DNA of 64,000 nt from Lactiplantibacillus plantarum (GCF_014131735.1 NZ_CP039121.1:806001-870000); one strand, 5' to 3'; counted from the stretch's first letter, positions 19,801-28,911 are shown. Notes: generated by a model from the letters alone, not told the origin. A program made the numbers and translations.

Positions 19801-21111
19801 ATGGATACAACGGTAATGATTGAAGAACACCCACAGATTAAGGAATTGATGGCAAAACGACCAATTGTTTGGCAGAACCCAGATTATGGGAAGCGGGCGG
19901 ACCTGCCGTTAACGCGGGCCGATATTTTTGACGCGGTCGCACGTTGGGAACGTTTCGCACCATTTTTGGCCGTTGCTTTTCCAGAAACGGCAGCTATGAA
20001 TGGGATTATTGAGTCACCATTGTTACCACTTGAGCAGATGAAACCAGCATGGGAGGCTCTCAACCACCAGTCATTGGCGGGGCAGCTTTATTTAAAAGCT
20101 GATAGTCAGTTGCCGATTTCGGGTTCGATCAAGTCACGTGGTGGGATTTACGAAGTGCTCAAGTTTGCTGAACAGGTAGCCATGGCCCATACGGATTTAA
20201 CGTATATGGATGATTACAGTGTCTTGGCAACGGCTAAGTATCACGAGTTATTTGCACAATACGGCGTCATCGTTGCATCGACGGGAAACTTGGCACTCAG
20301 TGTGGGCATCATGGCCGCAACGTTTGGATTTAAGACGACCGTTTATATGTCTCACGATGCTCGTCAGTGGAAGAAGGACAAACTGCGGGCAAATGGCGTC
20401 ACCGTTGAGGAACTAAATACCGACTTTTCAAGTGTGATTCCGGTGGCCCGTGCCGCCGCGGCCAAGGATGACCATACGCACTTTGTTGATGATGAAGGTT
20501 CACGTGACTTATTCCTCGGGTACGCTGTTGCTGGGGTACGGTTACAACATCAATTAAAAGTACAAGGCATCAAGATGGATGCTGCGCACCCGGTCGTCGT
20601 TTATTTACCGGCCGGGGTCGGTGGCAGTCCTAGTGGCGTCGCTTTTGGCCTCAAGATGATTATGGGAGCCAATATTTACCCCGTCTTTTGTGAACCGACC
20701 CACGTGCCGTCCGTGACCTTAGGGATGATGACCAAGCTGAATGAAAAAATTGCTGTTCAAGACATTGGTTTAGATGGCCTGACTGCCGCTGATGGGTTAG
20801 CCGTTAGCCGGCCATCACGGTTGGCAGGCAAGGTGATGCAAACGCTATTACTCGGAACAGCAACATTTGAAGATGATGATTTATATCGTTATTTGACGAA
20901 GCTCGTCGATACTGAAGATGTAATGGTCGAACCATCCGCTGCAGCCGGCTTTACCGCGATCGCCCCCATCATGGCCCAATTTCCCACGCTTGCTGGCAAA
21001 GACGTCACCCACATTGTCTGGGCAACTGGCGGCGACATGATGCCGGAATCGGAGCGTCAGTTGGATTATGAGCTAGGACAAAAATTGCTGACCAAGATTA
21101 ACAATCGTTAA
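19801..21111 (+). CDS. dsdA: D-serine dehydratase (D-serine ammonia-lyase)
   Basis: 436 residues, the length of DsdA. PLP-binding K111 lies in SGSIKSRGGIYEV, and the glycine-rich phosphate loop is PAGVGGSPSG (about 270-279). It turns D-serine into pyruvate and ammonia in the cytosol. It detoxifies D-serine and may supply pyruvate; it also protects cells that build D-amino-acid peptidoglycan. AAAGGACC precedes the ATG. No DsdC-type regulator or D-serine permease is adjacent. Monocistronic with its own terminator. Confidence 0.93.
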   Translation: MDTTVMIEEHPQIKELMAKRPIVWQNPDYGKRADLPLTRADIFDAVARWERFAPFLAVAFPETAAMNGIIESPLLPLEQMKPAWEALNHQSLAGQLYLKADSQLPISGSIKSRGGIYEVLKFAEQVAMAHTDLTYMDDYSVLATAKYHELFAQYGVIVASTGNLALSVGIMAATFGFKTTVYMSHDARQWKKDKLRANGVTVEELNTDFSSVIPVARAAAAKDDHTHFVDDEGSRDLFLGYAVAGVRLQHQLKVQGIKMDAAHPVVVYLPAGVGGSPSGVAFGLKMIMGANIYPVFCEPTHVPSVTLGMMTKLNEKIAVQDIGLDGLTAADGLAVSRPSRLAGKVMQTLLLGTATFEDDDLYRYLTKLVDTEDVMVEPSAAAGFTAIAPIMAQFPTLAGKDVTHIVWATGGDMMPESERQLDYELGQKLLTKINNR

Positions 21112-21148
21112 AACATTGCTAACGCTTATATCAGTGCTGATATTTAAT

Positions 21149-21187
21149 TAAAATGCGACATCCCAACAACGGGGTGGCGCATTTTTG
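21149..21187 (+). terminator. Terminator of dsdA
   Basis: AAAATGCG and CGCATTTTT enclose a further CATCCC/GGGGTG pairing; T-rich end. Confidence 0.85.
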
Positions 21188-21223
21188 TTTGCAGTGCGGT
21201 GACAAATGGGCTGGAAATAAAGT

Positions 21224-21243
21224 AAGTGAGTGACAACTCATTT
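21224..21243. promoter_or_regulatory. Upstream operator-like half-dyad of the TetR-controlled exporter
   Basis: AAGTGAGTG (21224-21232) followed by an imperfect inverted copy, CAACTCATTT. It sits just upstream of the -35 hexamer and matches the left arm of the dyad at 21288. Confidence 0.55.
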
Positions 21244-21249
21244 TTGCTG

Positions 21250-21278
21250 TTGACAAACCGAGATGTACTGATTATACT
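21250..21278 (+). promoter_or_regulatory. Promoter of the ABC exporter/TetR operon
   Basis: TTGACA (21250-21255), 17-bp spacer, TATACT (21273-21278): close to consensus, and flanked by operator-like sites on both sides. Confidence 0.85.
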
Positions 21279-21287
21279 AAAGCCATT

Positions 21288-21311
21288 AAGTGAGTGAGTA
21301 TGCACTCACTT
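21288..21311. promoter_or_regulatory. TetR-type operator
   Basis: AAGTGAGTG-6 nt-CACTCACTT, an exact 9-bp dyad at the expected transcription start. The only local regulator is the TetR-family gene at the end of the same operon, so autoregulation is likely. Confidence 0.75.
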
Positions 21312-21331
21312 CGAGAAAGAGGGTTATTAAA

Positions 21332-22075
21332 ATGGCAACGGATTATGTCATCGCCAAGCAGGTCAGCAAGCACTTTGGTCATCAGCAAGTGCTCAATCAG
21401 ATTGATTTGACACTGCCGGCTGGAATGATTTATGGCTTGATTGGGCCATCGGGAGCTGGGAAGACCACCTTGATCAAGAGTATTTTAGGGATGGAAGCTG
21501 TGGATAGTGGCACTGTTAAAGTTATGGATACGGTGATGCCCAATAGGGCGGTAATGGCACAAGTAGGGTATATGGCCCAAAGTGACGCCTTGTATGAGAC
21601 ACTAACGGCCCGTGAAAACCTGACCTTTTTTGGGCAATTAATGAGTGTTCCAAAAATAAAGTTAGCACAGATGATTGATTATGCAGCCGGATTAGTTGAC
21701 TTGACGTCCCAATTAGACAAGCGGGTCAGTGGCTATTCGGGTGGGATGAAACGGCGCTTGTCGTTGGCAATCGCCCTGATTCAGGATCCCCAATTATTGA
21801 TTTTAGATGAACCGACCGTTGGGATTGATCCAGAATTACGGCAACAAATTTGGACCGAACTAAATAAGCTCAAGGATACTGGTAAGTCGATGCTCGTGAC
21901 AACGCATGTCATGGACGAAGCAGAACGGTGTGATTATCTCATGTTGATTCGGCACGGGATTGCGCTTGCTGAGGGGACACCCGCGGCACTGAAACAACAG
22001 TATGCAGTAGATACGATCGAACAGGTCTTTTTGAAAGCGGGGCGGATGCAAGATGCGAACGATGGCAATCGTTAG
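21332..22075 (+). CDS. ABC exporter, ATP-binding subunit
   Basis: 247 residues from ATG 21332, preceded by AGAAAGAGGG. A longer frame from 21290 would run through the operator and is rejected. Walker A is GPSGAGKTT (about 39-47), the signature is VSGYSGGMKRRLS (about 131-143) and Walker B is LLILDEPTVGID. This is the DrrA/ABC-2 type that pairs with a separate permease. Its 3' end overlaps the permease gene by 23 bp, implying coupled translation. With a TetR repressor in the operon it is probably inducible drug or toxic-compound export. Confidence 0.9.
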   Translation: MATDYVIAKQVSKHFGHQQVLNQIDLTLPAGMIYGLIGPSGAGKTTLIKSILGMEAVDSGTVKVMDTVMPNRAVMAQVGYMAQSDALYETLTARENLTFFGQLMSVPKIKLAQMIDYAAGLVDLTSQLDKRVSGYSGGMKRRLSLAIALIQDPQLLILDEPTVGIDPELRQQIWTELNKLKDTGKSMLVTTHVMDEAERCDYLMLIRHGIALAEGTPAALKQQYAVDTIEQVFLKAGRMQDANDGNR

Positions 22076-23303
22076 ACGAGTTTTTAAGCAAATGTTACGT
22101 GATAAGCGTACCTTGGCGCTGATGTTTTTGGCACCACTCTTAATTATGGCGTTGATGTATTTTTTGTTTCAAAATAACACGACTCAAGTGGCGACTTTAG
22201 GTGTTCACAATGTTGATCATCAGGTGGTCAAAGCCATTAATACGAAGCATGTCGATATTCACCATTACAGTAGTAACCAGGCAAAAGCGATGATTAAGCA
22301 GCATGATTTGGATGGATATTTGACGCAAAAAGATGGCAACTTAACGATCACGTATTCTAATAGTAATCCGACCAATACGTCATTGATCAAAGCTTCTTTG
22401 CAAAGCGGACTGGTCAAATTAAAAATTCAAACGTTGGTCACGGCTACTAAAGCACAAAAAAAGGTGTTGCAAACGCAACAGGTGGCACTACAAAAGTTGA
22501 CCGCGGCGCAAAAACAGGCAACGGTTAGCAAGCTAAAGACTGCCTTGGCCCAAGCACAGGCAAGTGGGAATACTGCTGCTGCGGCTAAAATTCAAAAGCA
22601 ATTGAGGCAGGCTACAGCGAGTGCTGCGGCGCCAACAAATAGTCAATCACAAACGACGACCTATACCACTAGCAGTCATTATATTTATGGTAGTAGTGAT
22701 TCAACGTTCTTTGAAAACTTTTTGCCAATCTTTCTCGGTTTCTTTGTCTTCTTCTTTGTGTTCTTGATTTCTGGCGTTTCACTTTTGAATGAGCGCACTA
22801 CTGGAACCCTAAGCCGGCTACTTGCAACTCCAATTCGACGGAGTGAAATTATTATGGGCTATCTAATTGGTTATGGGGGCTTTGCCATCATTCAGACTGT
22901 CCTGACCGTTGTTTTTGCAATTACGGTCTTCAAGATTCACTTAGTTGGTAGTATTTGGCTGGTCTTTCTGACTAACTTATTATTAGCGTTAGTGGCTTTG
23001 ACCTTGGGTATCTTTATTTCCACCTTTGCTAACTCAGAATTTCAAATGATTCAGTTTATTCCACTGATTGTTGTACCACAAATCTTTTTTGCTGGGTTGA
23101 TTCCAGTCGATGGCATGGCGAGTTGGTTGCAAGCAATTGCCCACATCATGCCGTTATACTATGGTGCTAATGCGTTGACGGCTGTTGTGACAAAGGGTGC
23201 TGGGCTTGGCGATATTGGTGTCAATTTGTTAATATTAGTAGGGTTTATGGTCGTACTAACAATGTTGAATATTGTTGGAATGAAACGTTATCGGAAGGTG
23301 TGA
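22053..23303 (+). CDS. ABC-2 type exporter permease
   Basis: 416 residues. One membrane span near the N-terminus (about 20-40) precedes a large outside loop (about 60-220). The loop contains an Ala/Gln/Lys-rich helical stretch (KLKTALAQAQASG) that may form a coiled coil. About five to six spans follow from 225 on, including the ABC-2 motif FSGVSLLNERTTGTLSRL-like region (SLLNERTTGTLSRLLATP). It forms the membrane channel for the ATPase encoded immediately upstream. The substrate is unknown. Confidence 0.9.
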   Translation: MRTMAIVRRVFKQMLRDKRTLALMFLAPLLIMALMYFLFQNNTTQVATLGVHNVDHQVVKAINTKHVDIHHYSSNQAKAMIKQHDLDGYLTQKDGNLTITYSNSNPTNTSLIKASLQSGLVKLKIQTLVTATKAQKKVLQTQQVALQKLTAAQKQATVSKLKTALAQAQASGNTAAAAKIQKQLRQATASAAAPTNSQSQTTTYTTSSHYIYGSSDSTFFENFLPIFLGFFVFFFVFLISGVSLLNERTTGTLSRLLATPIRRSEIIMGYLIGYGGFAIIQTVLTVVFAITVFKIHLVGSIWLVFLTNLLLALVALTLGIFISTFANSEFQMIQFIPLIVVPQIFFAGLIPVDGMASWLQAIAHIMPLYYGANALTAVVTKGAGLGDIGVNLLILVGFMVVLTMLNIVGMKRYRKV

Positions 23304-23307
23304 GGAT

Positions 23308-23979
23308 ATGGAACGACCACGGATACGGGATTATTTTCAACATGATCTAAGTCAGAATGAAACGATTACACCTAAGCAACGGGCCATCCTCCAGGCAAGT
23401 CTCGATTTGTTTGCTGAAAAGGGTTTTGACCAGACTAGTACTAGTGATATTGCACAACGGGCCGGCGTTGCGGAGGGGACGGTCTATCGGCGGTATAAGA
23501 CTAAGGCTGCCTTACGGGATGCCATCTTAGCACCAATTGCCGCACACATTGTGCCAATTTTAGCGAGTGATTTTTCAGAGGATGAATTACGGCAGCGTTA
23601 TCCCAGTCTACAGGCATTCGTCACAGCAATTTTTACGGACCGAGTTGCATTTGCTAAAGCTAACGTGAAAGAGTTAAAGGTCATTTTTGAAATGGCAGCT
23701 TTTGACGCCGAACGACGCGAACAGATTCTTAGCCAGATTGCGCCTAAGATGGTCAAGCAGATGGGAAGTGTCATAAATCAACTAAAAGCAGATCATTTGA
23801 TTGTGGATTGGCCGAATGATTTGATACTGCAAAGTTTGTTATCGCAGCTATTCGGTTACCTAGCGCGGTTAATGCTGGAATTGCCGGGAACTGAAATTGA
23901 GCGCGAACAAGCGTATTTGATTACGGTGATGACCAAAATATTGACCCCGGGTGAACATGATCAAATTACTGGTCAGTGA
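23308..23979 (+). CDS. TetR-family repressor of the exporter operon
   Basis: 223 residues. The N-terminal helix-turn-helix is typical of TetR: AILQASLDLFAEKGF then TSDIAQRAGVAEGTVYRRYK (about 30-70). The rest is a helical ligand-binding dimer domain. It starts 4 bp after the permease gene with GTGAGGAT as ribosome site, so it is cotranscribed. The AAGTGAGTG dyads around the operon promoter are the likely targets. Confidence 0.9.
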   Translation: MERPRIRDYFQHDLSQNETITPKQRAILQASLDLFAEKGFDQTSTSDIAQRAGVAEGTVYRRYKTKAALRDAILAPIAAHIVPILASDFSEDELRQRYPSLQAFVTAIFTDRVAFAKANVKELKVIFEMAAFDAERREQILSQIAPKMVKQMGSVINQLKADHLIVDWPNDLILQSLLSQLFGYLARLMLELPGTEIEREQAYLITVMTKILTPGEHDQITGQ

Positions 23980-24004
23980 GCTAACTGTTACTTGTTATAA
24001 ACTA

Positions 24005-24057
24005 AAGCCACTTCTGTACTAAGCGGTCATTTGAACGCTGATCAGAAGTGGCTTTAG
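24005..24057. terminator. Terminator between the tetR and pncB genes
   Basis: AAAGCCACTTCTG and CAGAAGTGGCTTT are exact complements with a 26-nt interior. Both genes converge on it. Confidence 0.75.
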
Positions 24058-24080
24058 TCGTTGCTACGCGTGTTCGTTTG

Positions 24081-25514
24081 TTAATCTGCTAGTATCGTCA
24101 TTTTATTCAACAAACTAGTTTGTAACTGGCTGAGTGTGGTTGTCATGTAGACCGGGTAAAGATCTGGGTTGACGAGCCGCTGGGTTGTTCGTGGGAGCTC
24201 GGCAAGTTTAGCCTGGGTCGTTGCCTGAATGGTTGTAACCGGAATTGACGTGGTGTTGGACAAATCTACCGGCGCGAGTAAGGGCCGGGCTTCAAAATGG
24301 GTGAGTCGCTGTTGGCGGTCGACACTGAGTGGGTCACTGTTGACGACGGTTAGGCTGGTTGCATCGACGATCGTCTCGGTAGCTAGTGCAATCAAGTCAG
24401 CAAAGGCCCGCTGAGTTCCTGGTTCGTACAGACGATAGACTTGCTTATCACCAGGAATCGTTAGTTTTTCGCGACTGGCACTGACCTTGATCTTGGGGGT
24501 GCTCTGACCATTGCTCTCAGTTGCCGCAAGCTTGTAGACGCCACTTAGAACCGGTGCGGACGCGCTAGTGATGAGCTTTTCACCGACACCAAAATTATCG
24601 ATCGGTGCGCCTTCGTGCAACAGCGAAGTAATGATGTGTTCATCCAATGCGTTAGAAATAGTGATTTTGGCATTGGGAAAGCCAGCCGCGTCCAATTGTG
24701 TCCGGGCAGCTTGTGATAAAGTCGTGACGTCCCCCGAATCGATTCGAATACCGACGGGTTCATGCCCAGCTGCTCGTAGCTCCTTAAAGACCGTCACCGC
24801 GTTAGGAATCCCAGAGTTAAGCACGTCATAAGTATCGACTAGTAGCGCACTATTGTCAGGATATTGTTCGGCCCACTTGCGAAACGCCGTTAGTTCATCC
24901 GGGAAGGCCTCAATCCAACTGTGGGCCATGGTACCAGCAACGGGAATATCAAACAGCTTCGCAGCGAGAACGTTTGAAGTACTATTGGCGCCACCAATAA
25001 TGGCTGCCCGGGTGCCGTAAAGCGCGCTGTCCGGGCCTTGCGCACGGCGCGCACCGAATTCCATAATTGGACGTCCTGCCGCAGCATAACTCAGTCGACG
25101 AGCTTTAGTGGCAATCAGTGATTGGTGATTGACGATATTTAAGACGAGTGTTTCAAGTAATTGCGCTTGCTCAAGTGGTCCAGTGATTGTCAATAGTGGT
25201 TCACGAGGAAAGACCGGGGTTCCTTCTGGTAGTGCCTTAATTTGGCAAGTTAACTTAAAATTTGCCAGCATGGCTAAGAAGGATTCATCCCATAGGTTAA
25301 GTTGACGGAAGTAGTCGAGGTCACTGTTGGTAAAATGAAAATCTTGTAAAGCTTCGACAACTTGCTGGAGGCCGGCCGCAATGACAAAGCTACCATTGTC
25401 AGGAACCCGGCGATAAAAAAGGTCGAAGGTGGCGTTGGTCTGAGGTAAGTCGTGATGAAATCCATTTGCCATTGAGAGTTCGTATAAGTCGGTTAATAAA
25501 GATAAATTGCGCAT
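24081..25514 (-). CDS. pncB: Nicotinate phosphoribosyltransferase
   Basis: 477 residues. The N-terminus LLTDLYELSMANGF is the family signature, and H198 in GTMAHSWIEAFP is the His that is phosphorylated in this enzyme class. It makes nicotinate mononucleotide from nicotinate, PRPP and ATP for NAD salvage, in the cytosol. A NiaR box lies 27 bp before the start and the niaR gene diverges from it, so the gene is expected to be shut off when niacin is plentiful. The ribosome site is weak (GGGA). Confidence 0.95.
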   Translation of the reverse strand: MRNLSLLTDLYELSMANGFHHDLPQTNATFDLFYRRVPDNGSFVIAAGLQQVVEALQDFHFTNSDLDYFRQLNLWDESFLAMLANFKLTCQIKALPEGTPVFPREPLLTITGPLEQAQLLETLVLNIVNHQSLIATKARRLSYAAAGRPIMEFGARRAQGPDSALYGTRAAIIGGANSTSNVLAAKLFDIPVAGTMAHSWIEAFPDELTAFRKWAEQYPDNSALLVDTYDVLNSGIPNAVTVFKELRAAGHEPVGIRIDSGDVTTLSQAARTQLDAAGFPNAKITISNALDEHIITSLLHEGAPIDNFGVGEKLITSASAPVLSGVYKLAATESNGQSTPKIKVSASREKLTIPGDKQVYRLYEPGTQRAFADLIALATETIVDATSLTVVNSDPLSVDRQQRLTHFEARPLLAPVDLSNTTSIPVTTIQATTQAKLAELPRTTQRLVNPDLYPVYMTTTLSQLQTSLLNKMTILAD

Positions 25515-25540
25515 TGCTAATCAATCCCGTTATTAAGATT

Positions 25541-25558
25541 TAGGTGTCTTGACACCTA
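25541..25558. promoter_or_regulatory. NiaR operator
   Basis: TAGGTGTCTTGACACCTA is an 8-bp perfect dyad that fits the known NiaR box (GGTGTC-tt-GACACC type). It lies between pncB and niaR and close to the pncB start. Confidence 0.88.
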
Positions 25559-25659
25559 TGGTAAATGAACTTAGTTTATCATAATTTAGTATTTGATGAA
25601 AGCTATTCTACTGGTTTTCTGGTAGAATGATTCTATTGAAAGAGTAAGAAGGGTGAGTC

Positions 25660-26169
25660 ATGACAGGATCAGAACGGCGTGAACAAATTCGATCAAAATT
25701 ATCGCAAACGCAGGTCCCCGTAAGTGCAACAACGCTAGCGAAGCAGTTTAACGTTAGTCGTCAGACCATTGTTGGGGATATTTCATTATTGAGGGCTCAC
25801 GGAACGGCCATTGTTGCTACTCTTCAAGGGTATGAATTAGAAAAAGCGGATCAGCCAACTGCTGTCCTAGTTTGCCGTCATTTTCCAAACGAAGCGATGC
25901 AGGAAATGGCCTTGATCATTCACGCAGGGGGCATAATCAAGGATGTTGAAGTCGAACACCCATTGTATGGCCGGCTCCGGGGTGAATTAGAGATTCGCTC
26001 AGTTGGTGATGTTAATCTGTTTATGGGCCGGCTCAAGAAATTACAAGGCCATTTATTATCAGAATTAACAGATGGCGTCCATAGCCATACGGTTGCTTAT
26101 CAGACCCCGGAACAATTAACAGCCATCAAGGCAGCTTTACGGGATGCGGGTTATTTGTATGAAAATTAA
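25660..26169 (+). CDS. niaR: Niacin-responsive repressor NiaR
   Basis: 169 residues. A DeoR-like HTH (TTLAKQFNVSRQTIVGDISLL) is followed by a 3H domain with conserved His in CRHFP, EHPLYG and DGVHSHTV, which bind metal and niacin. NiaR represses niacin uptake and salvage genes when nicotinate is present. The dyad next to pncB is its expected target. Start at ATG 25660 after AAGGGTG. An inverted pair ATTCTAC/GTAGAAT (25605-25628) lies at its own promoter region. Confidence 0.92.
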   Translation: MTGSERREQIRSKLSQTQVPVSATTLAKQFNVSRQTIVGDISLLRAHGTAIVATLQGYELEKADQPTAVLVCRHFPNEAMQEMALIIHAGGIIKDVEVEHPLYGRLRGELEIRSVGDVNLFMGRLKKLQGHLLSELTDGVHSHTVAYQTPEQLTAIKAALRDAGYLYEN

Positions 26170-26263
26170 TGTCAAGACATGGTTAATATTACATTGGTAA
26201 TCAATTGATATTCGTTAGTTTTATTTACGCACGATGCTGGTGATTAACCAGGATAATGTCAGT

Positions 26264-26308
26264 AAAAAGATGTTTGGAGATCTAGTCGGATCTTCAAACA
26301 TCTTTTTT
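26264..26308 (+). terminator. Terminator of niaR
   Basis: AAAGATGTTTG..GATC pairs with GATC..CAAACATCTTT, followed by TTT. The rest of the gap 26170-26435 holds only a partial copy of the hairpin sequence seen at 3298 (AAAAGAAACG, CAAGAATTAG at about 26342-26364). Confidence 0.85.
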
Positions 26309-26435
26309 GAATAGACTAAGATGAGAATGACTATTTGCCGTAAAAGAAACGTCCCAAGAATTAGCTGTAATCTTATTGTTAAAAATACTGGATATGTGAC
26401 AAAAACTGTTTGAACGGGAAATACGAATCTTTAAA

Positions 26436-26475
26436 AAAGTGGGCCGCCAGAATAATCATTCTGGCGGCCCACTTT
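26436..26475. terminator. Terminator of the mupG/GNAT operon
   Basis: Perfect 18-bp inverted repeat AAAGTGGGCCGCCAGAAT with a 4-nt loop; on the minus strand it ends the GNAT gene and has T-rich flanks. Confidence 0.88.
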
Positions 26476-26508
26476 GAGTCAGTCATGCTGCTTATCTAAA
26501 TCAAGCAC

Positions 26509-27690
26509 TTAAAAGTAGTCAATAAGTGCTGGTCGTTCTTTCACTAGACTAGTGTCAAGTCGGTTGATCGCATTCACATCACCGGTGATTAATCCGTGTT
26601 GGTACGCCCGGGCTAAGCTCTGGGTGCCAAAGCAAGCAGTGGTTAATTGCTGAATCGTTAACTGAATGTCAGCCGGTCCAGTTAATTGGTCGCTAACCCG
26701 ATTGAGCGTTACTTGCCCGTTGTGCCGCGTCAATGACCAGATTCCTTGATTAGCAGGGAGGGTAGCGTCACTGACTGCTAGGCGAATTGGTTGGATGTCC
26801 GTGAGAAACGGATAGCGCTTGATAAAGTCATATAAATCAACAATGCGGGCCATCATGTACGGCTGGACAGTCACTTTTAAACGGTATGGGTCGGCTAGTA
26901 GGTCCAAGCCGTTGGTCGCACTTGGGCTATCATAACTAAACGTTTCAAAGGTGGTGCCATGCTTAGTGATAAAGTTAGCCAATCGTTCGAAAGCGGTCGG
27001 CGTGCTAGTCACCCATTCTTGAATCGCAAAGTTAGTGGCCTGCCGTTCATAGATCAAATAGCCCTCGATATTGGCAGCCGCATTGCGGTAAATTGCGACC
27101 GACCAATGATGTTTGAGAGTCAGGTAATGTTGCCACCAGGCTGGTCGAATCAGACCACCACGCTGATTTTGCGGTTGTCGTGCATAAAAATCGTTGATTT
27201 GGGCCAGCCCGTCATTGCCATAGCGGGTGATCGTACCAGACCAGTCCGTCGGTTTGACACGTGGTAGGTCTGGAGCGGCCATGACTTGGTGCGCGTGGTC
27301 GAAGACGTGTTCATAGCCAAAACGACGATAGTAACCGTACGCGAAGGGGGCAAGGTAGGACAGCGTCACGTGGTTGGCTGCCATTTCTGTCAGCGCCGTC
27401 GTTAACAGCTGTCCCGCGCCACCCTGACCGGCATATTCAGGCGCACTCATCACATCGCCAATACCATTCATCCGGTAGGTGACGCCATGAAAGTTGACTG
27501 CTAGTGGCAGACTGTATAGCCCACTAACCAGTTGACCATGATCGTGACGGCCGTAGATCCAGCCATGTTGGTAGCGATCCATGAAAAATCGCCGCCGCGC
27601 GGGGGTATCGTGATTATTGAACGCGTATTGGTAAAGTTGGTAGAAAGCTTCGCGGTCAGCATCGCTAGTTAAACGGTAATCAGTTGTCAT
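26509..27690 (-). CDS. Eis-like GNAT-family N-acetyltransferase
   Basis: 393 residues, the length of Eis-type enzymes: an N-terminal GNAT domain (acetyl-CoA loop APEYAGQGGAGQLL at about 83-96), a second degenerate GNAT half, and a C-terminal SCP2-like domain ending in a free carboxylate (DYF). Eis proteins acetylate amines such as aminoglycosides or polyamines; the natural substrate here is unknown. GGAGGGG precedes the ATG. It follows the MupG-like gene by 27 bp on the same strand, so it may be cotranscribed with muropeptide recycling. Confidence 0.85.
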   Translation of the reverse strand: MTTDYRLTSDADREAFYQLYQYAFNNHDTPARRRFFMDRYQHGWIYGRHDHGQLVSGLYSLPLAVNFHGVTYRMNGIGDVMSAPEYAGQGGAGQLLTTALTEMAANHVTLSYLAPFAYGYYRRFGYEHVFDHAHQVMAAPDLPRVKPTDWSGTITRYGNDGLAQINDFYARQPQNQRGGLIRPAWWQHYLTLKHHWSVAIYRNAAANIEGYLIYERQATNFAIQEWVTSTPTAFERLANFITKHGTTFETFSYDSPSATNGLDLLADPYRLKVTVQPYMMARIVDLYDFIKRYPFLTDIQPIRLAVSDATLPANQGIWSLTRHNGQVTLNRVSDQLTGPADIQLTIQQLTTACFGTQSLARAYQHGLITGDVNAINRLDTSLVKERPALIDYF

Positions 27691-27717
27691 TACTGCGACC
27701 CCTCCATTCGTTGAGTA

Positions 27718-28809
27718 CTATTTGGCAGCGACAAATTTAAAGTCGGCCCATGGTTGTAGCAAGTTAAGGCAAGGTAAGTCACTCTTAGTAATATGACCAA
27801 CCACATTGATTCGGCCAGTATTTTCAAGATTTTGGCGTGCAATCTGCAATTCACCTTTGTATTGCCCAAACTCATCGTTATCGATCAAGACATCACCGGT
27901 ATGAATGGCATCTAGGTGATGAGCAGGAAAGGCTTCGTCTTTGTAGATGACCCGGGTCTGAGAAGAACGAATGACGTAATCTGAAAAATCACCGCGATAA
28001 GTCTGTGGTTGCGCAAAGAGTACTTTTTCTTCAACTGCCGATAGATCAGCAACGGTTTCGACGTGTAGCAGTGGGTAAGGACTAAAGAACACTTCAGCAG
28101 CCGCTTTTAGTTCGGCTTCACTCGCGTAGGCGTTACCAATTAAAACGTCGTCGATCAGCCCCGTCATTTTCAAATGTTGAACTTGTGCCGCAATCGGTAA
28201 CCCCCGATGATCTTCAAGGGTACATAACCCGTCTTGCATGGGCCAAGGCCCATAAGTCGCATCATTTGATGAAACAAACGCGGCGGTGTTGATGCCATAC
28301 TGACGGTATTGTTCAGAAGTCTGAACAAAATAATCATAACCAAGACCAGTGTATTGTTGTGGGTAGAAGTTATGTGAGCCTAGTAAGTTATCTTTTTCAG
28401 GTGAATAATCCATAATCGTGTCAACATAGTGAGTCCCTTTGGACATGTTGACTTCAATCTTAATGCCGAATTCGTTGTGCGTCATCCGGGCTTCTTCTTG
28501 ACCAGTGAATCCTAGGTCGAGGCGGACACCCCAGGCACCGAGGTCGTGGAAGAATGACAAGTCGTCATAGGACACGCCAAGTTGTTTGAAGAGGTCAGGA
28601 TTGACGTCGACCATTACTTGCAAGCCTAATTGGTTCGCGTAAGTGATCACTTTTTTAAAGTTGGCAACCACTGCGGCTTGGTCCCCTTTGATTTCAAGCA
28701 GTGAAGTGAATACCCGTTGATAGCCATATTTTGCGGCTAAATCGAGGTACGCCGCATCCTTTTCAAAGGTTGATCGTTCGGGATAAACGGAAACACCGAG
28801 TTTACTCAT
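27718..28809 (-). CDS. mupG: MupG-like 6-phospho-N-acetylmuramidase (DUF871)
   Basis: 363 residues: an N-terminal TIM barrel (GVSVYPERSTFEKDAAYLDL at the start, DVNPDLFKQLG near 70) and a C-terminal cyclophilin-like domain from about 245. Staphylococcus aureus MupG of this family splits MurNAc-6-phosphate-GlcNAc taken up by a PTS, a step in peptidoglycan recycling. GGAGGAA precedes the ATG. No MurQ or MurP gene is adjacent, so the exact disaccharide substrate here is inferred. The divergent promoter region carries two GntR-type dyads. Confidence 0.82.
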   Translation of the reverse strand: MSKLGVSVYPERSTFEKDAAYLDLAAKYGYQRVFTSLLEIKGDQAAVVANFKKVITYANQLGLQVMVDVNPDLFKQLGVSYDDLSFFHDLGAWGVRLDLGFTGQEEARMTHNEFGIKIEVNMSKGTHYVDTIMDYSPEKDNLLGSHNFYPQQYTGLGYDYFVQTSEQYRQYGINTAAFVSSNDATYGPWPMQDGLCTLEDHRGLPIAAQVQHLKMTGLIDDVLIGNAYASEAELKAAAEVFFSPYPLLHVETVADLSAVEEKVLFAQPQTYRGDFSDYVIRSSQTRVIYKDEAFPAHHLDAIHTGDVLIDNDEFGQYKGELQIARQNLENTGRINVVGHITKSDLPCLNLLQPWADFKFVAAK

Positions 28810-28867
28810 TTAAAATTCCTCCAAATAATAATTAGTTTCTGTATTCGCTTACATTATCGCACAAATA

Positions 28868-28883
28868 ATTGGTCCGTACCAGT
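28868..28883. promoter_or_regulatory. GntR/HutC-type operator (site 1)
   Basis: ATTGGTCCGTACCAGT is a dyad with arms ATTGGT and ACCAGT, resembling NagR/DasR boxes (TGGTnnnnACCA). It lies in the divergent region between mupG and the Tad2-like operon. Confidence 0.6.
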
Positions 28884-28898
28884 AAAATAGACAATTTG

Positions 28899-28908
28899 TT
28901 GGTACCAA
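28899..28908. promoter_or_regulatory. GntR/HutC-type operator (site 2)
   Basis: TTGGTACCAA is an exact 10-bp palindrome 16 bp from site 1 and directly upstream of the -35 of the rightward operon. Confidence 0.5.
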
Positions 28909-28911
28909 TTT

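Noticed and set aside
21290..21331. Longer ABC ATPase reading from 21290
   Set aside because: The extension is encoded by the operator dyad itself; the family starts at MATDYVIAKQ.
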